64,000 nt of DNA from contig NZ_CP107549.1 in NCBI RefSeq assembly GCF_025837155.1, forward strand, positions 620,001-684,000. Direction: 5' to 3'. Source of the stretch: Pseudomonas sp. Z8(2022) (GTDB taxonomy: Bacteria; Pseudomonadota; Gammaproteobacteria; Pseudomonadales; Pseudomonadaceae). Position numbers and translations under genes: made by a program. Under the pieces are notes generated by a model. It saw nothing but the letters and a program-made list of their open reading frames with translations, was not told the DNA's origin and did no database searches. How positions within the stretch are numbered: the stretch's first letter is position 1; each line of letters begins with the position of its first letter. Positions 29,772-40,430 of this stretch are shown one piece after another.

Positions 29772-29800
29772 TTGACACCCCCAGGGGGCATCCGTACAAT
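29772..29800 (+). promoter_or_regulatory. S10 operon promoter
   Basis: TTGACA (29772-29777) and TACAAT (29795-29800) with a 17-bp spacer, close to sigma70 consensus. The leader to rpsJ is only about 60 bp. Confidence 0.82.
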
Positions 29801-29864
29801 TGCGCCTCCCTCGAGCGGGCGTAGTCCGTCTGTGGGGATTAGCAGTTTGGAATCTGAGGTCAAA

Positions 29865-30176
29865 ATGCAAAACCAACAAATCCGTATTCGGTTGAAGGCT
29901 TTTGACCATCGCCTGATCGATCAATCTACCCAGGAAATCGTGGAAACCGCGAAACGTACTGGTGCTCAGGTGCGTGGTCCGATTCCTCTGCCTACTCGTA
30001 AGGAGCGGTACACCGTTCTGATTTCTCCGCACGTCAACAAGGACGCGCGCGATCAGTACGAAATCCGCACTCATAAGCGTGTTCTGGACATCGTCCAGCC
30101 GACGGATAAAACCGTTGACGCGCTGATGAAGCTCGACCTTGCGGCAGGCGTGGAAGTGCAGATCAGCCTCGGCTAA
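29865..30176 (+). CDS. rpsJ: 30S ribosomal protein S10 / NusE
   Basis: A 103-residue protein of the 30S head that also pairs with NusB in transcription antitermination and contacts NusG. It begins [22 protein letters not shown] at 29865 gives the family length; a longer frame from 29772 starts inside the promoter. First gene of the S10 operon. Confidence 0.97.
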   Translation: MQNQQIRIRLKAFDHRLIDQSTQEIVETAKRTGAQVRGPIPLPTRKERYTVLISPHVNKDARDQYEIRTHKRVLDIVQPTDKTVDALMKLDLAAGVEVQISLG

Positions 30177-30259
30177 AACCTGGCGGTTTTAGTCGTGTAA
30201 CGCTCTGAAATGGGCGGCCATAGCGGGTGAAAGCCCCGTACACTCATGAGGTTTACAAC

Positions 30260-30889
30260 ATGACTATTGGTGTAGTCGGTCGTAAGTGCGGCATGACCCG
30301 CATTTTCACCGAAGAAGGTGTCTCCATTCCGGTCACGGTCATTGAGATCGAGCCGAATCGCGTCACCCAGTTCAAAAACGAGGAGTCCGATGGCTACCGC
30401 GCAGTGCAGGTCACTGTCGGCGAGCGTCGTGCCTCGCGCGTCAGCAAGGCTCAGGCCGGTCACTTCGCCAAGGCGAACGTCGCGGCAGGTCGTACCGTTC
30501 TGGAGTTCCGTGTTGAAGGCGGCGAGTACCAGGCCGGCGATCTGATCAACGCTGAAATCTTCCAAGCTGGTCAACTGGTGGATGTCACCGGTCAGTCCAA
30601 AGGTAAAGGCTTTGCCGGTACCATCAAGCGTTGGAACTTCCGCGGCCAGGACAACACTCACGGTAACTCCGTTTCTCACCGTGTACCGGGTTCCATTGGT
30701 CAGTGCCAGACCCCGGGTCGTGTATTCAAGGGCAAAAAGATGTCCGGTCATCTGGGCGCTGAGCGCGTGACCGTACAGTCCCTGGAAGTCGTTCGCGTAG
30801 ACGCCGAGCGTAACCTGCTGCTGGTCAAGGGTGCCGTTCCGGGCGCTACTGGCGGCGACGTTATCGTTCGTCCGGCTGTCAAGGCGTAA
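30260..30889 (+). CDS. rplC: 50S ribosomal protein L3
   Basis: A 209-residue early-assembly protein near the peptidyl transferase centre. It begins [16 protein letters not shown] and contains [20 protein letters not shown], including the glutamine methylated by PrmB in E. coli. ATG at 30260, 83 bp after rpsJ. The frame opens earlier at 30227 but without relation to L3. Confidence 0.97.
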   Translation: MTIGVVGRKCGMTRIFTEEGVSIPVTVIEIEPNRVTQFKNEESDGYRAVQVTVGERRASRVSKAQAGHFAKANVAAGRTVLEFRVEGGEYQAGDLINAEIFQAGQLVDVTGQSKGKGFAGTIKRWNFRGQDNTHGNSVSHRVPGSIGQCQTPGRVFKGKKMSGHLGAERVTVQSLEVVRVDAERNLLLVKGAVPGATGGDVIVRPAVKA

Positions 30890-30903
30890 GGGGAGAATCT
30901 GAG

Positions 30904-31506
30904 ATGCAATTGAATGTAAATGGCGCTCAGGCGATCGAAGTGTCCGACGCGACCTTTGGTGGCGAGTTCAACGAGACCCTGGTTCACCAAGCAGTCGTAG
31001 CCTACATGGCTGGCGGCCGTCAGGGCACCAAAGGCCAGAAGTCCCGTTCCGACGTTTCCGGTGGCGGCAAGCGCCCGTGGCGTCAGAAGGGCACCGGTCG
31101 TGCCCGTGCTGGTACCACTCGTGGTCCGATCTGGCGTGGCGGTGGTGTGACCTTCGCAGCGTCCACCCGTAATCACGACCAGAAGCTGAACAAGAAGATG
31201 TACCGCGCTGCTCTGCGCTCCATCCTTGCTGAGCTGGTTCGTACCGACCGTCTGGTAGTGGTTGAAGACTTCGCTGTCGAAGCTCCGAAAACCAAGGCTC
31301 TGCTGAGCAAGCTGAACGGCCTGGGTCTGAACGATGTGCTGATCGTATCCGATGCGGTCGATCAGAACCTGTACCTGGCTGCCCGCAACCTGCCGCACGT
31401 CGATGTACGTGACGTCCAGGGTTCCGATCCGGTCAGCCTGATCGCGTACGAAAAAGTGCTGGTCACTGTTTCGGCCGTGAAGAAATTCGAGGAGCTGCTG
31501 GGATGA
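30904..31506 (+). CDS. rplD: 50S ribosomal protein L4
   Basis: A 200-residue protein with a long loop lining the peptide exit tunnel. The loop region [20 protein letters not shown] is intact, with no macrolide-resistance deletion seen. In E. coli L4 represses the S10 operon through its leader; the short leader here may not support the same mechanism. It overlaps rplW by 4 bp (ATGA). Confidence 0.97.
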   Translation: MQLNVNGAQAIEVSDATFGGEFNETLVHQAVVAYMAGGRQGTKGQKSRSDVSGGGKRPWRQKGTGRARAGTTRGPIWRGGGVTFAASTRNHDQKLNKKMYRAALRSILAELVRTDRLVVVEDFAVEAPKTKALLSKLNGLGLNDVLIVSDAVDQNLYLAARNLPHVDVRDVQGSDPVSLIAYEKVLVTVSAVKKFEELLG

Positions 31507-31802
31507 ACCAGGAACGCGTATTCAAAGTGCTGCTTGGCCCGCACATCTCCGAGAAGGCCACGGTTCTGGCTGACAAGCAAGGTCAGTTCGTTTTCAAAGT
31601 CGCTACCGATGCGACCAAGCTGGAAATCAAGAAGGCCGTCGAAAGCCTGTTCAACGTGAAGGTTGAGCGCGTTACTACCCAGAACGTTCTGGGCAAGAGC
31701 AAGCGCACCGCCCGCGGTCTGGGCAAGCGTAACGACTGGAAGAAGGCAGTTATCTCCCTTCAGCCGGGCCAAGATCTCGATTTCACCAGCAGTGCTGAGT
31801 AA
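31503..31802 (+). CDS. rplW: 50S ribosomal protein L23
   Basis: A 99-residue protein at the tunnel exit, the docking point for trigger factor and SRP. It begins [20 protein letters not shown]. The start overlaps the rplD stop in ATGA, so translation is coupled. rplB follows 14 bp later. Confidence 0.97.
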   Translation: MNQERVFKVLLGPHISEKATVLADKQGQFVFKVATDATKLEIKKAVESLFNVKVERVTTQNVLGKSKRTARGLGKRNDWKKAVISLQPGQDLDFTSSAE

Positions 31803-31816
31803 GGAAGGGGTGCATC

Positions 31817-32641
31817 ATGGCAATCGTTAAATGCAAACCGACTTCCGCTGGCCGCCGTTTTGTGGTCAAGGTGGTCAATCAGGAGCTGCACAAAGGCGCT
31901 CCGTACGCTCCGCTGCTCGAGAAGAAGTCGAAGTCCGGTGGTCGTAACAACAACGGTCGTATCACTACCCGTCATATCGGTGGTGGTCACAAGCAGCATT
32001 ACCGTCTGGTCGACTTCCGTCGCAACGACAAAGATGGCATCCCAGCCACTGTCGAGCGCGTGGAATACGATCCGAACCGTACTGCTCACATCGCTCTGCT
32101 GAAGTATGCCGACGGTGAGCGTCGCTACATCATCGCCCCGAAAGGCGTTGTAGCTGGCGATCAGCTGGTAGCTGGCAACATGGCGCCGATCAAGCCGGGC
32201 AACAGCCTGCAGCTGCGCAACATTCCGGTTGGTTCGACCGTTCACGGTATCGAGCTGAAGCCGGGCAAAGGCGCGCAGATCGCTCGTTCCGCTGGTGCTT
32301 CCGCTCAGCTGGTCGCGCGTGAAGGTGCTTATGTGACTCTGCGTCTGCGCTCCGGCGAAATGCGCAAAGTCCTGGCTGAGTGCCGTGCGACCCTGGGTGA
32401 AGTCTCGAACTCCGAGCATAGCCTGCGTTCGCTGGGTAAGGCTGGTGCCAAGCGCTGGCGTGGCGTTCGTCCGACCGTTCGTGGTGTTGCCATGAACCCG
32501 GTTGATCACCCGCACGGTGGTGGTGAAGGTCGTACCTCCGGTGGTCGTCATCCGGTGTCGCCATGGGGCTTCCCGACCAAGGGCGCGAAGACCCGTGCTA
32601 ACAAGCGCACCGACAACATGATCGTCCGTCGTCGCAAGTAA
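31817..32641 (+). CDS. rplB: 50S ribosomal protein L2
   Basis: A 274-residue core protein needed for subunit joining and peptidyl transfer. It contains the signature [14 protein letters not shown] (about 223-236) with the key histidine. It lies within the S10 operon; rpsS follows 16 bp later. Confidence 0.97.
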   Translation: MAIVKCKPTSAGRRFVVKVVNQELHKGAPYAPLLEKKSKSGGRNNNGRITTRHIGGGHKQHYRLVDFRRNDKDGIPATVERVEYDPNRTAHIALLKYADGERRYIIAPKGVVAGDQLVAGNMAPIKPGNSLQLRNIPVGSTVHGIELKPGKGAQIARSAGASAQLVAREGAYVTLRLRSGEMRKVLAECRATLGEVSNSEHSLRSLGKAGAKRWRGVRPTVRGVAMNPVDHPHGGGEGRTSGGRHPVSPWGFPTKGAKTRANKRTDNMIVRRRK

Positions 32642-32657
32642 ATAGAGGGATACGACA

Positions 32658-32933
32658 GTGCCACGTTCTCTGAAAAAAGGTCCTTTTATCGATCTTCACC
32701 TACTGAAGAAGGTCGAAGCGGCGGTGGAAAAGAACGATCGCAAGCCGGTTAAAACCTGGTCGCGTCGCTCCATGATCCTGCCGCAGATGGTCGGTCTGAC
32801 CATCGCTGTGCATAACGGTCGTCAGCATGTCCCGGTTCTCGTGAACGAAGACATGGTCGGCCACAAACTGGGCGAATTTGCCGGCACTCGTACCTATCGT
32901 GGTCACGTTGCCGACAAGAAAGGCAAGCGTTAA
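32658..32933 (+). CDS. rpsS: 30S ribosomal protein S19
   Basis: A 91-residue 30S head protein contacting S13 and the A-site tRNA. It begins [20 protein letters not shown]. The start is GTG at 32658, with GAGGG 12 bases upstream. The 3' end reads [14 protein letters not shown], the family signature. Confidence 0.97.
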
Positions 32934-32944
32934 GGGGTTTGGAA

Positions 32945-33277
32945 ATGGAAGTAGCCGCTAAGTTGTCGGGCGCTCGCATCTCCGCCCAGAAAGCTCGCCT
33001 GGTCGCCGACCAGATCCGCGGGAAGAAGGTGGGCGAAGCGCTCAACCTGCTGGCTTTCAGCAGCAAGAAAGCCGCCGAGATCATGAAGAAAGTGCTGGAG
33101 TCGGCCGTTGCCAACGCCGAGCACAACGAAGGCGCGGACGTTGATGACCTGAAGGTCAGCACCGTTTTCGTCAACGAAGGGCGTTCGCTTAAGCGCATCA
33201 TGCCGCGTGCCAAAGGCCGTGCTGATCGCATCGTCAAGCGGTCTTGCCATATCACTGTCAAGGTTGCGGACAAGTAA
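32945..33277 (+). CDS. rplV: 50S ribosomal protein L22
   Basis: A 110-residue protein with a hairpin lining the exit tunnel. It begins [23 protein letters not shown] at 32945 is chosen over a TTG two codons earlier. The tunnel loop [17 protein letters not shown] is intact, without the deletion seen in macrolide-resistant strains. Confidence 0.96.
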
Positions 33278-33290
33278 CGGAGTCGATCAG

Positions 33291-33977
33291 ATGGGTCAGA
33301 AAGTACATCCCGTTGGCATCCGCCTGGGAATCGTCAAGGATCACACTTCGGTCTGGTATGCAGATGGTCGCAATTATGCCGACTACCTGAACGCCGACCT
33401 GAAGGTTCGTGCATACCTGCAAGACAAACTAAAAAGCGCGTCCGTTAGCCGTATCGACATCGCTCGTCCGGCTCAAACCGCACGCATCACCATCCACACC
33501 GCTCGTCCCGGCATCGTGATCGGCAAGAAAGGTGAAGATGTTGAGAAGCTGCGTCAGGACCTGACCAAGCAAATGGGTGTGCCGGTGCACATCAACATCG
33601 AAGAGATCCGCAAGCCGGAGCTCGACGGTATGCTGGTTGCGCAGAGCGTAGCTCAGCAGCTGGAGCGTCGCGTCATGTTCCGTCGCGCCATGAAGCGCGC
33701 AGTACAGAACGCCATGCGCATTGGTGCCAAGGGCATCAAGATCCAGGTGAGCGGTCGTCTTGGCGGCGCTGAAATTGCCCGTACCGAGTGGTATCGCGAA
33801 GGTCGTGTGCCTCTGCACACCCTGCGTGCCGATATCGATTACGCCACCTACGAAGCGCACACCACTTACGGTGTGATCGGCGTCAAGGTTTGGATCTTCA
33901 AGGGTGAGGTCATTGGTGGCCGCACTGAAGAGCTGAAGCCGCAAGCGCCCGCTCCTCGTAAAGCTGCTAAGAAATAA
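33291..33977 (+). CDS. rpsC: 30S ribosomal protein S3
   Basis: A 228-residue protein at the mRNA entry with helicase activity shared with S4. It begins [18 protein letters not shown] and has a KH domain with [17 protein letters not shown] (about 60-78). ATG at 33291 gives family length; the longer frame from 33207 lies inside rplV. A Pro/Ala/Lys-rich tail ends the protein. Confidence 0.97.
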   Translation: MGQKVHPVGIRLGIVKDHTSVWYADGRNYADYLNADLKVRAYLQDKLKSASVSRIDIARPAQTARITIHTARPGIVIGKKGEDVEKLRQDLTKQMGVPVHINIEEIRKPELDGMLVAQSVAQQLERRVMFRRAMKRAVQNAMRIGAKGIKIQVSGRLGGAEIARTEWYREGRVPLHTLRADIDYATYEAHTTYGVIGVKVWIFKGEVIGGRTEELKPQAPAPRKAAKK

Positions 33978-33989
33978 GGAGTACGCATC

Positions 33990-34403
33990 ATGTTGCAACC
34001 AAAGCGTACGAAGTTCCGCAAGCAGATGACCGGCCACAACCGTGGTCTGGCTCAGCGCGGTAGCAAGGTCAGCTTCGGCGAATTCGCGCTGAAGTCTGTC
34101 GCCCGCGGTCGTCTCACCGCTCGTCAGATCGAGTCCGCTCGTCGTGCTCTGACTCGTCACGTTAAGCGTGGCGGCAAGATCTGGATCCGCGTCTTCCCTG
34201 ACAAGCCGGTTACCAAGAAGCCTCTTGAAGTGCGTATGGGTAAAGGTAAGGGTGGCGTTGAATACTGGGTAGCCCAGATCCAGCCAGGCAAGGTCCTGTA
34301 CGAGATCGAAGGCGTATCCGAAGAGCTGGCGCGCGAGGCATTCGCCCTGGCTGCTGCAAAGCTGCCGCTCGCCACCACCTTTGTTAAGCGGACGGTGATG
34401 TGA
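33990..34403 (+). CDS. rplP: 50S ribosomal protein L16
   Basis: A 137-residue protein that positions A-site tRNA near the peptidyl transferase centre. It begins [20 protein letters not shown]. Arg81, the residue hydroxylated by YcfD in E. coli, falls in the conserved [13 protein letters not shown] block. Its stop overlaps rpmC in ATGA. Confidence 0.97.
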   Translation: MLQPKRTKFRKQMTGHNRGLAQRGSKVSFGEFALKSVARGRLTARQIESARRALTRHVKRGGKIWIRVFPDKPVTKKPLEVRMGKGKGGVEYWVAQIQPGKVLYEIEGVSEELAREAFALAAAKLPLATTFVKRTVM

Positions 34404-34594
34404 TGAAAGCGACCGAACTTCGTGAAAAAAGCGCACAACAGCTGAACGAGCAACTGCTCGAGCTGCTGCGCGACCAGTTCAATCTGCGTATGCAGAAGGC
34501 GACTGGCCAGCTGGGGCAGTCTCACCTGCTCTCGCAAGTGAAGCGCGACATCGCTCGCGTCAAGACTGTCCTCAGCCAGCAGGCAGGTAAGTGA
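34403..34594 (+). CDS. rpmC: 50S ribosomal protein L29
   Basis: A 63-residue protein near the tunnel exit, beside L23. It begins [20 protein letters not shown] and is mostly two helices. ATG at 34403 overlaps the rplP stop (TGATG context). An alternative GTG one codon earlier is possible. Confidence 0.95.
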   Translation: MKATELREKSAQQLNEQLLELLRDQFNLRMQKATGQLGQSHLLSQVKRDIARVKTVLSQQAGK

Positions 34595-34596
34595 TC

Positions 34597-34863
34597 ATGG
34601 CCGAAGTTGAAAAAACAGTCCGTACGCTGACCGGCCGTGTTGTCAGCGACAAGATGGACAAGACCATCACCGTTCTGATCGAGCGTCGCGTCAAGCACCC
34701 GATCTACGGTAAATACGTCAAGCGTTCGACCAAACTGCACGCTCACGACGAAACCAACCAGTGCAAGATCGGCGACAAGGTTTCCATCCGTGAAACCCGT
34801 CCGCAGTCCAAGACCAAGTCCTGGGCTCTGGTTGAAGTCGTTGAACGCGCCGTTGAAGTCTAA
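34597..34863 (+). CDS. rpsQ: 30S ribosomal protein S17
   Basis: An 88-residue OB-fold protein binding the 5' domain of 16S RNA. It begins [23 protein letters not shown] at 34597 starts 2 bp after the rpmC stop. Last gene of the S10 cluster; rplN follows after 23 bp with no terminator, so transcription probably continues into the spc genes. Confidence 0.96.
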   Translation: MAEVEKTVRTLTGRVVSDKMDKTITVLIERRVKHPIYGKYVKRSTKLHAHDETNQCKIGDKVSIRETRPQSKTKSWALVEVVERAVEV

Positions 34864-34886
34864 GGGCTAGGGGTCGGAGAAATTTT

Positions 34887-35255
34887 ATGATTCAGACTCA
34901 ATCCATGCTCGATGTGGCTGACAACAGTGGTGCACGTCGCGTTATGTGCATCAAGGTGCTGGGCGGCTCGCATCGTCGCTACGCCGGCATCGGCGACATC
35001 ATCAAGGTCACCGTCAAGGAAGCAATTCCGCGCGGCAAAGTGAAGAAAGGTCAGGTCATGACCGCGGTGGTCGTTCGTACCCGTCACGGCGTTCGCCGTG
35101 CCGACGGTTCGATCATCCGCTTCGACGGCAACGCTGCTGTTCTGCTGAACAACAAGCAAGAGCCGATCGGTACCCGTATCTTCGGGCCAGTGACCCGTGA
35201 ACTGCGTTCCGAGAAGTTCATGAAGATCGTCTCGCTCGCCCCTGAAGTGCTTTAA
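34887..35255 (+). CDS. rplN: 50S ribosomal protein L14
   Basis: A 122-residue protein at the subunit interface, forming bridge B8. It begins [20 protein letters not shown], the family signature. First gene of the spc order (L14, L24, L5, S14). Confidence 0.97.
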   Translation: MIQTQSMLDVADNSGARRVMCIKVLGGSHRRYAGIGDIIKVTVKEAIPRGKVKKGQVMTAVVVRTRHGVRRADGSIIRFDGNAAVLLNNKQEPIGTRIFGPVTRELRSEKFMKIVSLAPEVL

Positions 35256-35266
35256 GGAGATCCGAC

Positions 35267-35581
35267 ATGCAAAAGATTCGTCGTGACGACGAGATCATCG
35301 TGATCGCCGGCAAAGACAAAGGTAAGCGCGGTAAGGTGCTCAAGGTTCTCGCTGACGACCGTCTGGTCGTCGGTGGCATCAACCTGGTGAAGCGTCATAC
35401 CAAGCCGAACCCGATGTCGGGCGTTCAAGGCGGTATCGTCGAGAAAGAAGCGCCACTGCACGCTTCCAACGTTGCCATCTTCAACTCTGAGACCAACAAG
35501 GCTGACCGCGTTGGCTTCAAGATCGAAGACGGCAAGAAAATTCGTGTCTTCAAGTCCACCCAGAAGCCGGTTGGCGCTTGA
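35267..35581 (+). CDS. rplX: 50S ribosomal protein L24
   Basis: A 104-residue assembly initiator with an N-terminal KOW motif ([20 protein letters not shown]). It lies 11 bp after rplN with an AAGGAG ribosome binding site. rplE follows 19 bp later. Confidence 0.96.
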   Translation: MQKIRRDDEIIVIAGKDKGKRGKVLKVLADDRLVVGGINLVKRHTKPNPMSGVQGGIVEKEAPLHASNVAIFNSETNKADRVGFKIEDGKKIRVFKSTQKPVGA

Positions 35582-35600
35582 GAATCCGTAGGTAAATACC

Positions 35601-36140
35601 ATGGCACGACTGAAAGAGATTTACCGGAAGGAAATCGCGCCCAAGCTGAAGGAAGAACTGAAGCTGGCCAACGTGATGGAAGTTCCGCGCATCACCAAGA
35701 TCACCCTGAACATGGGCCTGGGCGAAGCGATCGGTGACAAGAAAGTCATCGAGAACGCTGTTGCCGACCTCGAGAAGATCACCGGTCAGAAAGTCGTTGT
35801 GACTCATGCCCGCAAGTCGATCGCTGGTTTCAAGGTTCGTGAAGGTTGGCCGATTGGCGTCAAGGTCACTCTGCGTCGCGAGCGTATGTACGAGTTCCTG
35901 GATCGTCTGCTGTCCATCTCCCTGCCGCGCGTACGTGACTTCCGCGGCCTGAATGCCAAGTCCTTTGACGGTCGTGGCAACTACAGCATGGGCGTGAAAG
36001 AGCAGATCATCTTCCCGGAAATCGATTACGACAAAATCGATGCGCTGCGTGGTCTGGACATCACCCTGACTACCACTGCCCGTAACGATGATGAAGGCCG
36101 CGCTCTGCTGCGTGCTTTCAACTTCCCGTTCCGCAACTGA
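35601..36140 (+). CDS. rplE: 50S ribosomal protein L5
   Basis: A 179-residue protein that binds 5S rRNA and the P-site tRNA. It contains [15 protein letters not shown] and the C-terminal [12 protein letters not shown] block. In E. coli S8 represses translation at the start of rplE. Here that control point may differ, given the structured leader before rpsH. Confidence 0.97.
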   Translation: MARLKEIYRKEIAPKLKEELKLANVMEVPRITKITLNMGLGEAIGDKKVIENAVADLEKITGQKVVVTHARKSIAGFKVREGWPIGVKVTLRRERMYEFLDRLLSISLPRVRDFRGLNAKSFDGRGNYSMGVKEQIIFPEIDYDKIDALRGLDITLTTTARNDDEGRALLRAFNFPFRN

Positions 36141-36155
36141 TCGGAGTCCTGGACA

Positions 36156-36461
36156 ATGGCCAAGACAAGCATGAAGAACCGCGAGCTGAAGCGTCAGCAA
36201 ACGGTTGCCAAGTACGCCAAGAAGCGTGCCGAGCTGAAAGCGATCATCGCCAACCCGAACTCCACTCCGGAAGCTCGTTGGGAAGCTCAGGTCGCTCTGC
36301 AGAAGCAGCCGCGTGACGCCAGCGCCTCGCGCCTGCGTAACCGCTGCCGCATCACCGGCCGTCCGCACGGCGTTTACCGCAAGTTCGGTCTGTCGCGTAA
36401 CAAACTGCGCGAAGCCGCCATGCGTGGTGACGTACCGGGCCTGGTGAAAGCCAGCTGGTAA
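36156..36461 (+). CDS. rpsN: 30S ribosomal protein S14
   Basis: A 101-residue 30S head protein. It is the long, zinc-independent form: there is no CXXC pair and the signature is [20 protein letters not shown]. Three hairpins and a promoter-like element follow before rpsH, so this may be the end of a transcription unit. Confidence 0.96.
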   Translation: MAKTSMKNRELKRQQTVAKYAKKRAELKAIIANPNSTPEARWEAQVALQKQPRDASASRLRNRCRITGRPHGVYRKFGLSRNKLREAAMRGDVPGLVKASW

Positions 36462-36470
36462 GCAGTAGTA

Positions 36471-36505
36471 AAAGACCAAGCCGGCCTCGTGCCGGCTTTG
36501 TCTTT
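36471..36505 (+). terminator. Terminator 1 between rpsN and rpsH
   Basis: AAGCCGGC (36478-36485) pairs with GCCGGCTT (36491-36498). The stem extends to AAAGAC/GTCTTT with one mismatch, ending in a T-rich stretch. Confidence 0.75.
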
Positions 36506-36512
36506 ATATGAA

Positions 36513-36543
36513 CAAGCCCCTTTTGGGGCTTGCTTCATTTTTG
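36513..36543 (+). terminator. Terminator 2 between rpsN and rpsH
   Basis: CAAGCCCC (36513-36520) pairs with GGGGCTTG (36525-36532), loop TTTT, followed by CTTCATTTTT. Confidence 0.75.
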
Positions 36544-36558
36544 ATCGGTCTCTAGAAT
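36530..36558 (+). promoter_or_regulatory. Candidate internal spc promoter before rpsH
   Basis: TTGCTT (36530-36535) and TAGAAT (36553-36558), 17-bp spacer, 95 bp upstream of rpsH. The -10 matches those of the rrn promoters in this window. Confidence 0.6.
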
Positions 36559-36609
36559 GTCCGGCTCTCCTGAGCCTGGCATTTCCATGCCGAGCTTTTG
36601 GATGATCCC

Positions 36610-36633
36610 ACAGCCCTCGGGCTGTTCTTTTTG
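36610..36633 (+). terminator. Leader hairpin before rpsH (possible attenuator)
   Basis: ACAGCC (36610-36615) pairs with GGCTGT (36620-36625), followed by TCTTTTTG, 20 bp before rpsH. It lies downstream of the candidate promoter, so it would act as an attenuator or a protein-binding site. Two further small stems precede it (GGCTC/GAGCC and GGCAT/ATGCC near 36561-36595). Confidence 0.55.
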
Positions 36634-36652
36634 TATCAGGAGCGTCTAGCCC

Positions 36653-37045
36653 ATGAGTATGCAGGACCCGTTAGCGGACATGCTAACTCGTATCCGTAAT
36701 GCCCAGATGGCTGAAAAGTCCGTCGTAAGCATGCCATCCTCCACTCTGAAGGTGGCTGTAGCCAAAGTTCTGAAAGACGAAGGTTACATTGCGGGTTATG
36801 AAGTCAATGGTGAAGCCAAGCCACAACTGTCCATCGAGCTGAAGTACTTCGAAGGCCGTCCGGTCATCGAGGAAGTCAAGCGCGTGAGCCGTCCTGGCCT
36901 TCGTCAGTACAAATCCGTCGATGACCTGCCGAAGGTTCGCGGCGGTCTCGGTGTTTCCATCGTCTCCACCAACAAAGGTGTGATGACGGATCGCGCTGCG
37001 CGCGCTGCCGGTGTCGGCGGCGAAGTGCTCTGCACCGTGTTCTAA
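36653..37045 (+). CDS. rpsH: 30S ribosomal protein S8
   Basis: A 130-residue protein central to 30S platform assembly and, in E. coli, translational repressor of the spc operon. It begins [20 protein letters not shown] and ends in [12 protein letters not shown] structured 191-bp spacer with terminators and a promoter-like element separates it from rpsN. Confidence 0.97.
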   Translation: MSMQDPLADMLTRIRNAQMAEKSVVSMPSSTLKVAVAKVLKDEGYIAGYEVNGEAKPQLSIELKYFEGRPVIEEVKRVSRPGLRQYKSVDDLPKVRGGLGVSIVSTNKGVMTDRAARAAGVGGEVLCTVF

Positions 37046-37057
37046 GGGGGGATAAGC

Positions 37058-37591
37058 ATGTCTCGCGTTGCTAAGAACCCCGTTGTGCTGCCTGCCGGTG
37101 TCGAGATCAAACTCGCCGGTCAGCAGCTTTCGGTCAAGGGCGCCAAGGGCACCCTGGAACTGAACGTTCATTCGTCCGTAGAAGTTATCCAGGAAGGTAG
37201 CGAACTGCGTTTTGCCGCCCGTAATGGCGACCAGCAGAACCGCGCCATGGCCGGTACTACTCGCGCCCTGGTTAACAACATGGTTATCGGTGTCAGCCAA
37301 GGCTTCGAGCGCAAGCTGCAACTGGTCGGCGTGGGCTACAAGGCCCAGGCAAAAGGTCAGGTGCTGAACCTCGCGCTGGGCTTCTCTCACCCGATCGACT
37401 ACGAACTGCCGGCAGGCGTCGTGGCCGAAACCCCGAACCAGACCGAGATCCTGATCAAGGGTATCGACAAGCAACTGGTGGGTCAGGTGGCTGCGGAGAT
37501 CCGTGACTTCCGTCGTCCTGAGCCTTACAAGGGCAAAGGCGTTCGTTACGCGGATGAAGTTGTCCGTCGTAAAGAAGCCAAGAAGAAGTAA
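37058..37591 (+). CDS. rplF: 50S ribosomal protein L6
   Basis: A 177-residue protein near the factor-binding site. The C-terminal signature [16 protein letters not shown] is intact. ATG follows an AGGGGG ribosome binding site; rplR follows 11 bp later. Confidence 0.97.
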   Translation: MSRVAKNPVVLPAGVEIKLAGQQLSVKGAKGTLELNVHSSVEVIQEGSELRFAARNGDQQNRAMAGTTRALVNNMVIGVSQGFERKLQLVGVGYKAQAKGQVLNLALGFSHPIDYELPAGVVAETPNQTEILIKGIDKQLVGQVAAEIRDFRRPEPYKGKGVRYADEVVRRKEAKKK

Positions 37592-37602
37592 GGGGCTGAG
37601 AA

Positions 37603-37953
37603 ATGACCGACAAAAAACTTACTCGTCTGCGTCGCGCTCGCAAGGCACGCCTGAAAATGCACGAGCTCGAAGCCGTGCGTCTGTGCGTGTATCGCTCTTC
37701 GCAGCACATCTACGCCCAGGTCATCTCGGCCGACGGCAGCAAGGTTCTGGCCAGCGCCTCTACCTTGGACAAAGCACTGCGTGATGGCGCCACCGGCAAC
37801 GTCGACGCGGCCAAGAAGGTTGGTGCGCTGGTTGCCGAGCGTGCGAAAGCCGCTGGTGTGACTCAGGTGGCATTCGACCGTTCTGGCTTCAAGTACCACG
37901 GCCGCGTCAAGGCGCTGGCTGATGCTGCTCGTGAAGGCGGGCTGGAGTTCTAA
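37603..37953 (+). CDS. rplR: 50S ribosomal protein L18
   Basis: A 116-residue protein that binds 5S rRNA together with L5. The N-terminus is basic ([16 protein letters not shown]) and the C-terminus ends in [13 protein letters not shown]. rpsE follows 3 bp later. Confidence 0.97.
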   Translation: MTDKKLTRLRRARKARLKMHELEAVRLCVYRSSQHIYAQVISADGSKVLASASTLDKALRDGATGNVDAAKKVGALVAERAKAAGVTQVAFDRSGFKYHGRVKALADAAREGGLEF

Positions 37954-37956
37954 GTT

Positions 37957-38457
37957 ATGGCAAATAACGACCAAAAGCGCGACGAAGGCTACATCGAGAA
38001 GCTGGTTCAGGTTAACCGCGTTGCCAAAACCGTAAAGGGCGGCCGTATCTTCACCTTCACCGCGTTGACCGTGGTGGGTGATGGCAAGGGTCGCGTCGGT
38101 TTCGGCCGTGGCAAGTCCCGTGAAGTTCCGGCTGCCATCCAGAAGGCGATGGAAGCTGCGCGTCGCAACATGATCCAGGTGGATCTGAACGGCACCACTC
38201 TGCAGTACCCGATCAAGTCCGCTCATGGCGCCTCCAAGGTGTACATGCAGCCGGCTTCGGAAGGTACCGGTATCATCGCCGGCGGCGCCATGCGTGCCGT
38301 TCTGGAAGTGGCTGGTGTACAGAACGTTCTGGCCAAGTGCTACGGCTCGACCAATCCGGTGAACGTGGTTCATGCCACTTTCAACGGTCTGAAGACCATG
38401 CAGTCTCCGGAATCCGTTGCGGCCAAGCGTGGCAAGAGCGTCGAGGAGATTCTCTAA
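37957..38457 (+). CDS. rpsE: 30S ribosomal protein S5
   Basis: A 166-residue protein for translation accuracy and mRNA helicase activity. The dsRNA-binding-like N-terminal domain contains [19 protein letters not shown], the spectinomycin contact region, with no deletion. rpmD starts 2 bp after its stop. Confidence 0.97.
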   Translation: MANNDQKRDEGYIEKLVQVNRVAKTVKGGRIFTFTALTVVGDGKGRVGFGRGKSREVPAAIQKAMEAARRNMIQVDLNGTTLQYPIKSAHGASKVYMQPASEGTGIIAGGAMRAVLEVAGVQNVLAKCYGSTNPVNVVHATFNGLKTMQSPESVAAKRGKSVEEIL

Positions 38458-38459
38458 CC

Positions 38460-38639
38460 ATGGCTAACACCGTCAAAGTGACTCTGATCAAGAGCACCAA
38501 TGGCCGCCTGGCCAATCACAAAGCTTGCGTCAAGGGCCTGGGCCTGCGTCGCATCGGTCACACCGTAGAGGTTCTGGATACTCCGGAAAACCGCGGCATG
38601 ATCAACAAGGCTTACTACCTGCTGAAGGTGGAGGGTTAA
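38460..38639 (+). CDS. rpmD: 50S ribosomal protein L30
   Basis: A 59-residue protein. It begins [23 protein letters not shown] at 38460 is set by the family start; the longer open frame from 38337 overlaps rpsE and is not real. rplO begins 2 bp later. Confidence 0.95.
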   Translation: MANTVKVTLIKSTNGRLANHKACVKGLGLRRIGHTVEVLDTPENRGMINKAYYLLKVEG

Positions 38640-38641
38640 TC

Positions 38642-39073
38642 ATGCAACTGAACGATCTGCGTTCCGCGCCGGGTGCCCGTCGCGAAAAGCACCGTCCGGG
38701 CCGTGGCATCGGTAGCGGTCTGGGCAAGACCGGTGGCCGTGGTCACAAAGGTCAGACCTCCCGCTCCGGTGGTTCCATCGCTCCGGGCTTCGAGGGTGGT
38801 CAGCAGCCGCTGCACCGCCGTCTGCCGAAGTTCGGCTTCGTCTCCCTTAAGGCTATGGATCGCGCTGAAGTGCGTACCTCCGAGCTGAACAAGGTAGAGG
38901 GTGTTGTAACTCTGCAGGCTCTGAAGGATGCCAATCTGGTTGGCCAACACGTACAGCGTGTGAAAGTCATGCTGTCCGGTGAGGTTACCCGTGCGGTCAC
39001 CCTAAAAGGTATCGCCGCCACCAAGGGTGCGCGTGCGGCTATCGAAGCAGCTGGCGGTAAGTTCGAGGACTAA
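38642..39073 (+). CDS. rplO: 50S ribosomal protein L15
   Basis: A 143-residue late-assembly protein with a Gly/Arg-rich extended N-terminus ([20 protein letters not shown]) that penetrates the 50S core. ATG at 38642. secY begins immediately after its stop codon. Confidence 0.97.
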   Translation: MQLNDLRSAPGARREKHRPGRGIGSGLGKTGGRGHKGQTSRSGGSIAPGFEGGQQPLHRRLPKFGFVSLKAMDRAEVRTSELNKVEGVVTLQALKDANLVGQHVQRVKVMLSGEVTRAVTLKGIAATKGARAAIEAAGGKFED

Positions 39074-40402
39074 ATGGCTAAGCAAGGTGCTCTCTCAGCG
39101 CTGGCAGGTGGCGGGTTGTCCGAACTCTGGGCTCGTCTGCGTTTCCTGTTCCTGGCGATCATCGTCTACCGGATAGGTGCGCACATCCCGGTTCCTGGCA
39201 TCAACCCAGACCGACTGGCGGATCTGTTCCGGCAGAATGAGGGGACCATTCTTAGCTTGTTCAACATGTTTTCCGGCGGCGCGCTGGAGCGGATGAGCAT
39301 CTTTGCGCTGGGGATCATGCCGTACATCTCGGCATCGATCATCATGCAGCTGATGACCGCCGTCAGCCCGCAGCTGGAGCAGTTGAAGAAGGAAGGTGAA
39401 GCTGGCCGTCGCAAGATCAGCCAGTACACCCGCTACGGCACTCTCGTCCTGGCATTCGTTCAGGCCATCGGCATGTCCGTTGGTTTGGCGAGCCAGGGCG
39501 TAGCGTTTTCGGTCGATTTCGGCTTCCACTTCGTGGCGATCACCACCTTCGTGGCGGGCGCGATGTTCATGATGTGGCTGGGCGAGCAGATCACCGAGCG
39601 CGGTGTCGGCAACGGTATCTCGATGCTGATTTTTGCAGGCATCGTGGCCGGTCTGCCGGCGGCGATTGGGCAGTCTTTCGAGTCTGCTCGTCAGGGCGAT
39701 ATCAATATTTTCGCTCTGATCGCCATCGGCCTGCTGGCAGTAGCGATCATCGGTTTCGTGGTGTTCATCGAGCGTGGTCAGCGTCGCATTGCGGTGCACT
39801 ACGCCAAGCGTCAGCAGGGCCGCAAGGTCTTCGCTGCGCAGACCAGCCACCTGCCGTTGAAGGTGAACATGGCGGGCGTAATCCCGGCCATTTTCGCCAG
39901 CAGCCTTCTGCTGTTCCCGGCCTCGCTGGGTGCCTGGTTCGGTCAGTCCGAGGGTTTGGGCTGGCTGCAGGACATTTCGCAGGCTATCGCTCCTGGTCAG
40001 CCGTTGAACATTCTGCTGTTTAGTGCAGGGATCATTTTCTTCTGCTTCTTCTACACGGCGCTGATGTTCAACCCGAAAGACGTAGCGGAAAACCTGAAGA
40101 AGTCCGGTGCCTTTATTCCGGGCATCCGTCCGGGCGAGCAGTCTGCGCGCTATATCGATGGCGTTCTGACCCGCTTGACCATGTTCGGTGCTCTGTACAT
40201 GACGGCCGTGTGCCTGCTGCCCCAGTTCCTGGTGGTTGCGGCCAACGTTCCGTTCTACCTTGGCGGGACCTCGTTGCTGATCGTGGTCGTGGTTGTCATG
40301 GACTTCATGTCCCAAGTGCAATCGCACCTCGTGTCTCACCAGTACGATTCCCTGATGAAGAAAGCCAACCTGAAGGGCTATGGCAGCGGCATGCTCCGCT
40401 GA
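39074..40402 (+). CDS. secY: Preprotein translocase channel SecY
   Basis: A 442-residue channel protein with ten membrane helices. Signatures include [11 protein letters not shown] early and [17 protein letters not shown] in the middle, plus conserved cytoplasmic loops that bind SecA and the ribosome. ATG at 39074 abuts the rplO stop with no gap. It works with SecE, encoded at 13272. rpmJ follows 28 bp later. Confidence 0.97.
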   Translation: MAKQGALSALAGGGLSELWARLRFLFLAIIVYRIGAHIPVPGINPDRLADLFRQNEGTILSLFNMFSGGALERMSIFALGIMPYISASIIMQLMTAVSPQLEQLKKEGEAGRRKISQYTRYGTLVLAFVQAIGMSVGLASQGVAFSVDFGFHFVAITTFVAGAMFMMWLGEQITERGVGNGISMLIFAGIVAGLPAAIGQSFESARQGDINIFALIAIGLLAVAIIGFVVFIERGQRRIAVHYAKRQQGRKVFAAQTSHLPLKVNMAGVIPAIFASSLLLFPASLGAWFGQSEGLGWLQDISQAIAPGQPLNILLFSAGIIFFCFFYTALMFNPKDVAENLKKSGAFIPGIRPGEQSARYIDGVLTRLTMFGALYMTAVCLLPQFLVVAANVPFYLGGTSLLIVVVVVMDFMSQVQSHLVSHQYDSLMKKANLKGYGSGMLR

Positions 40403-40430
40403 TCCACCCGTAAGGTTCGAGGAGTTGGTA

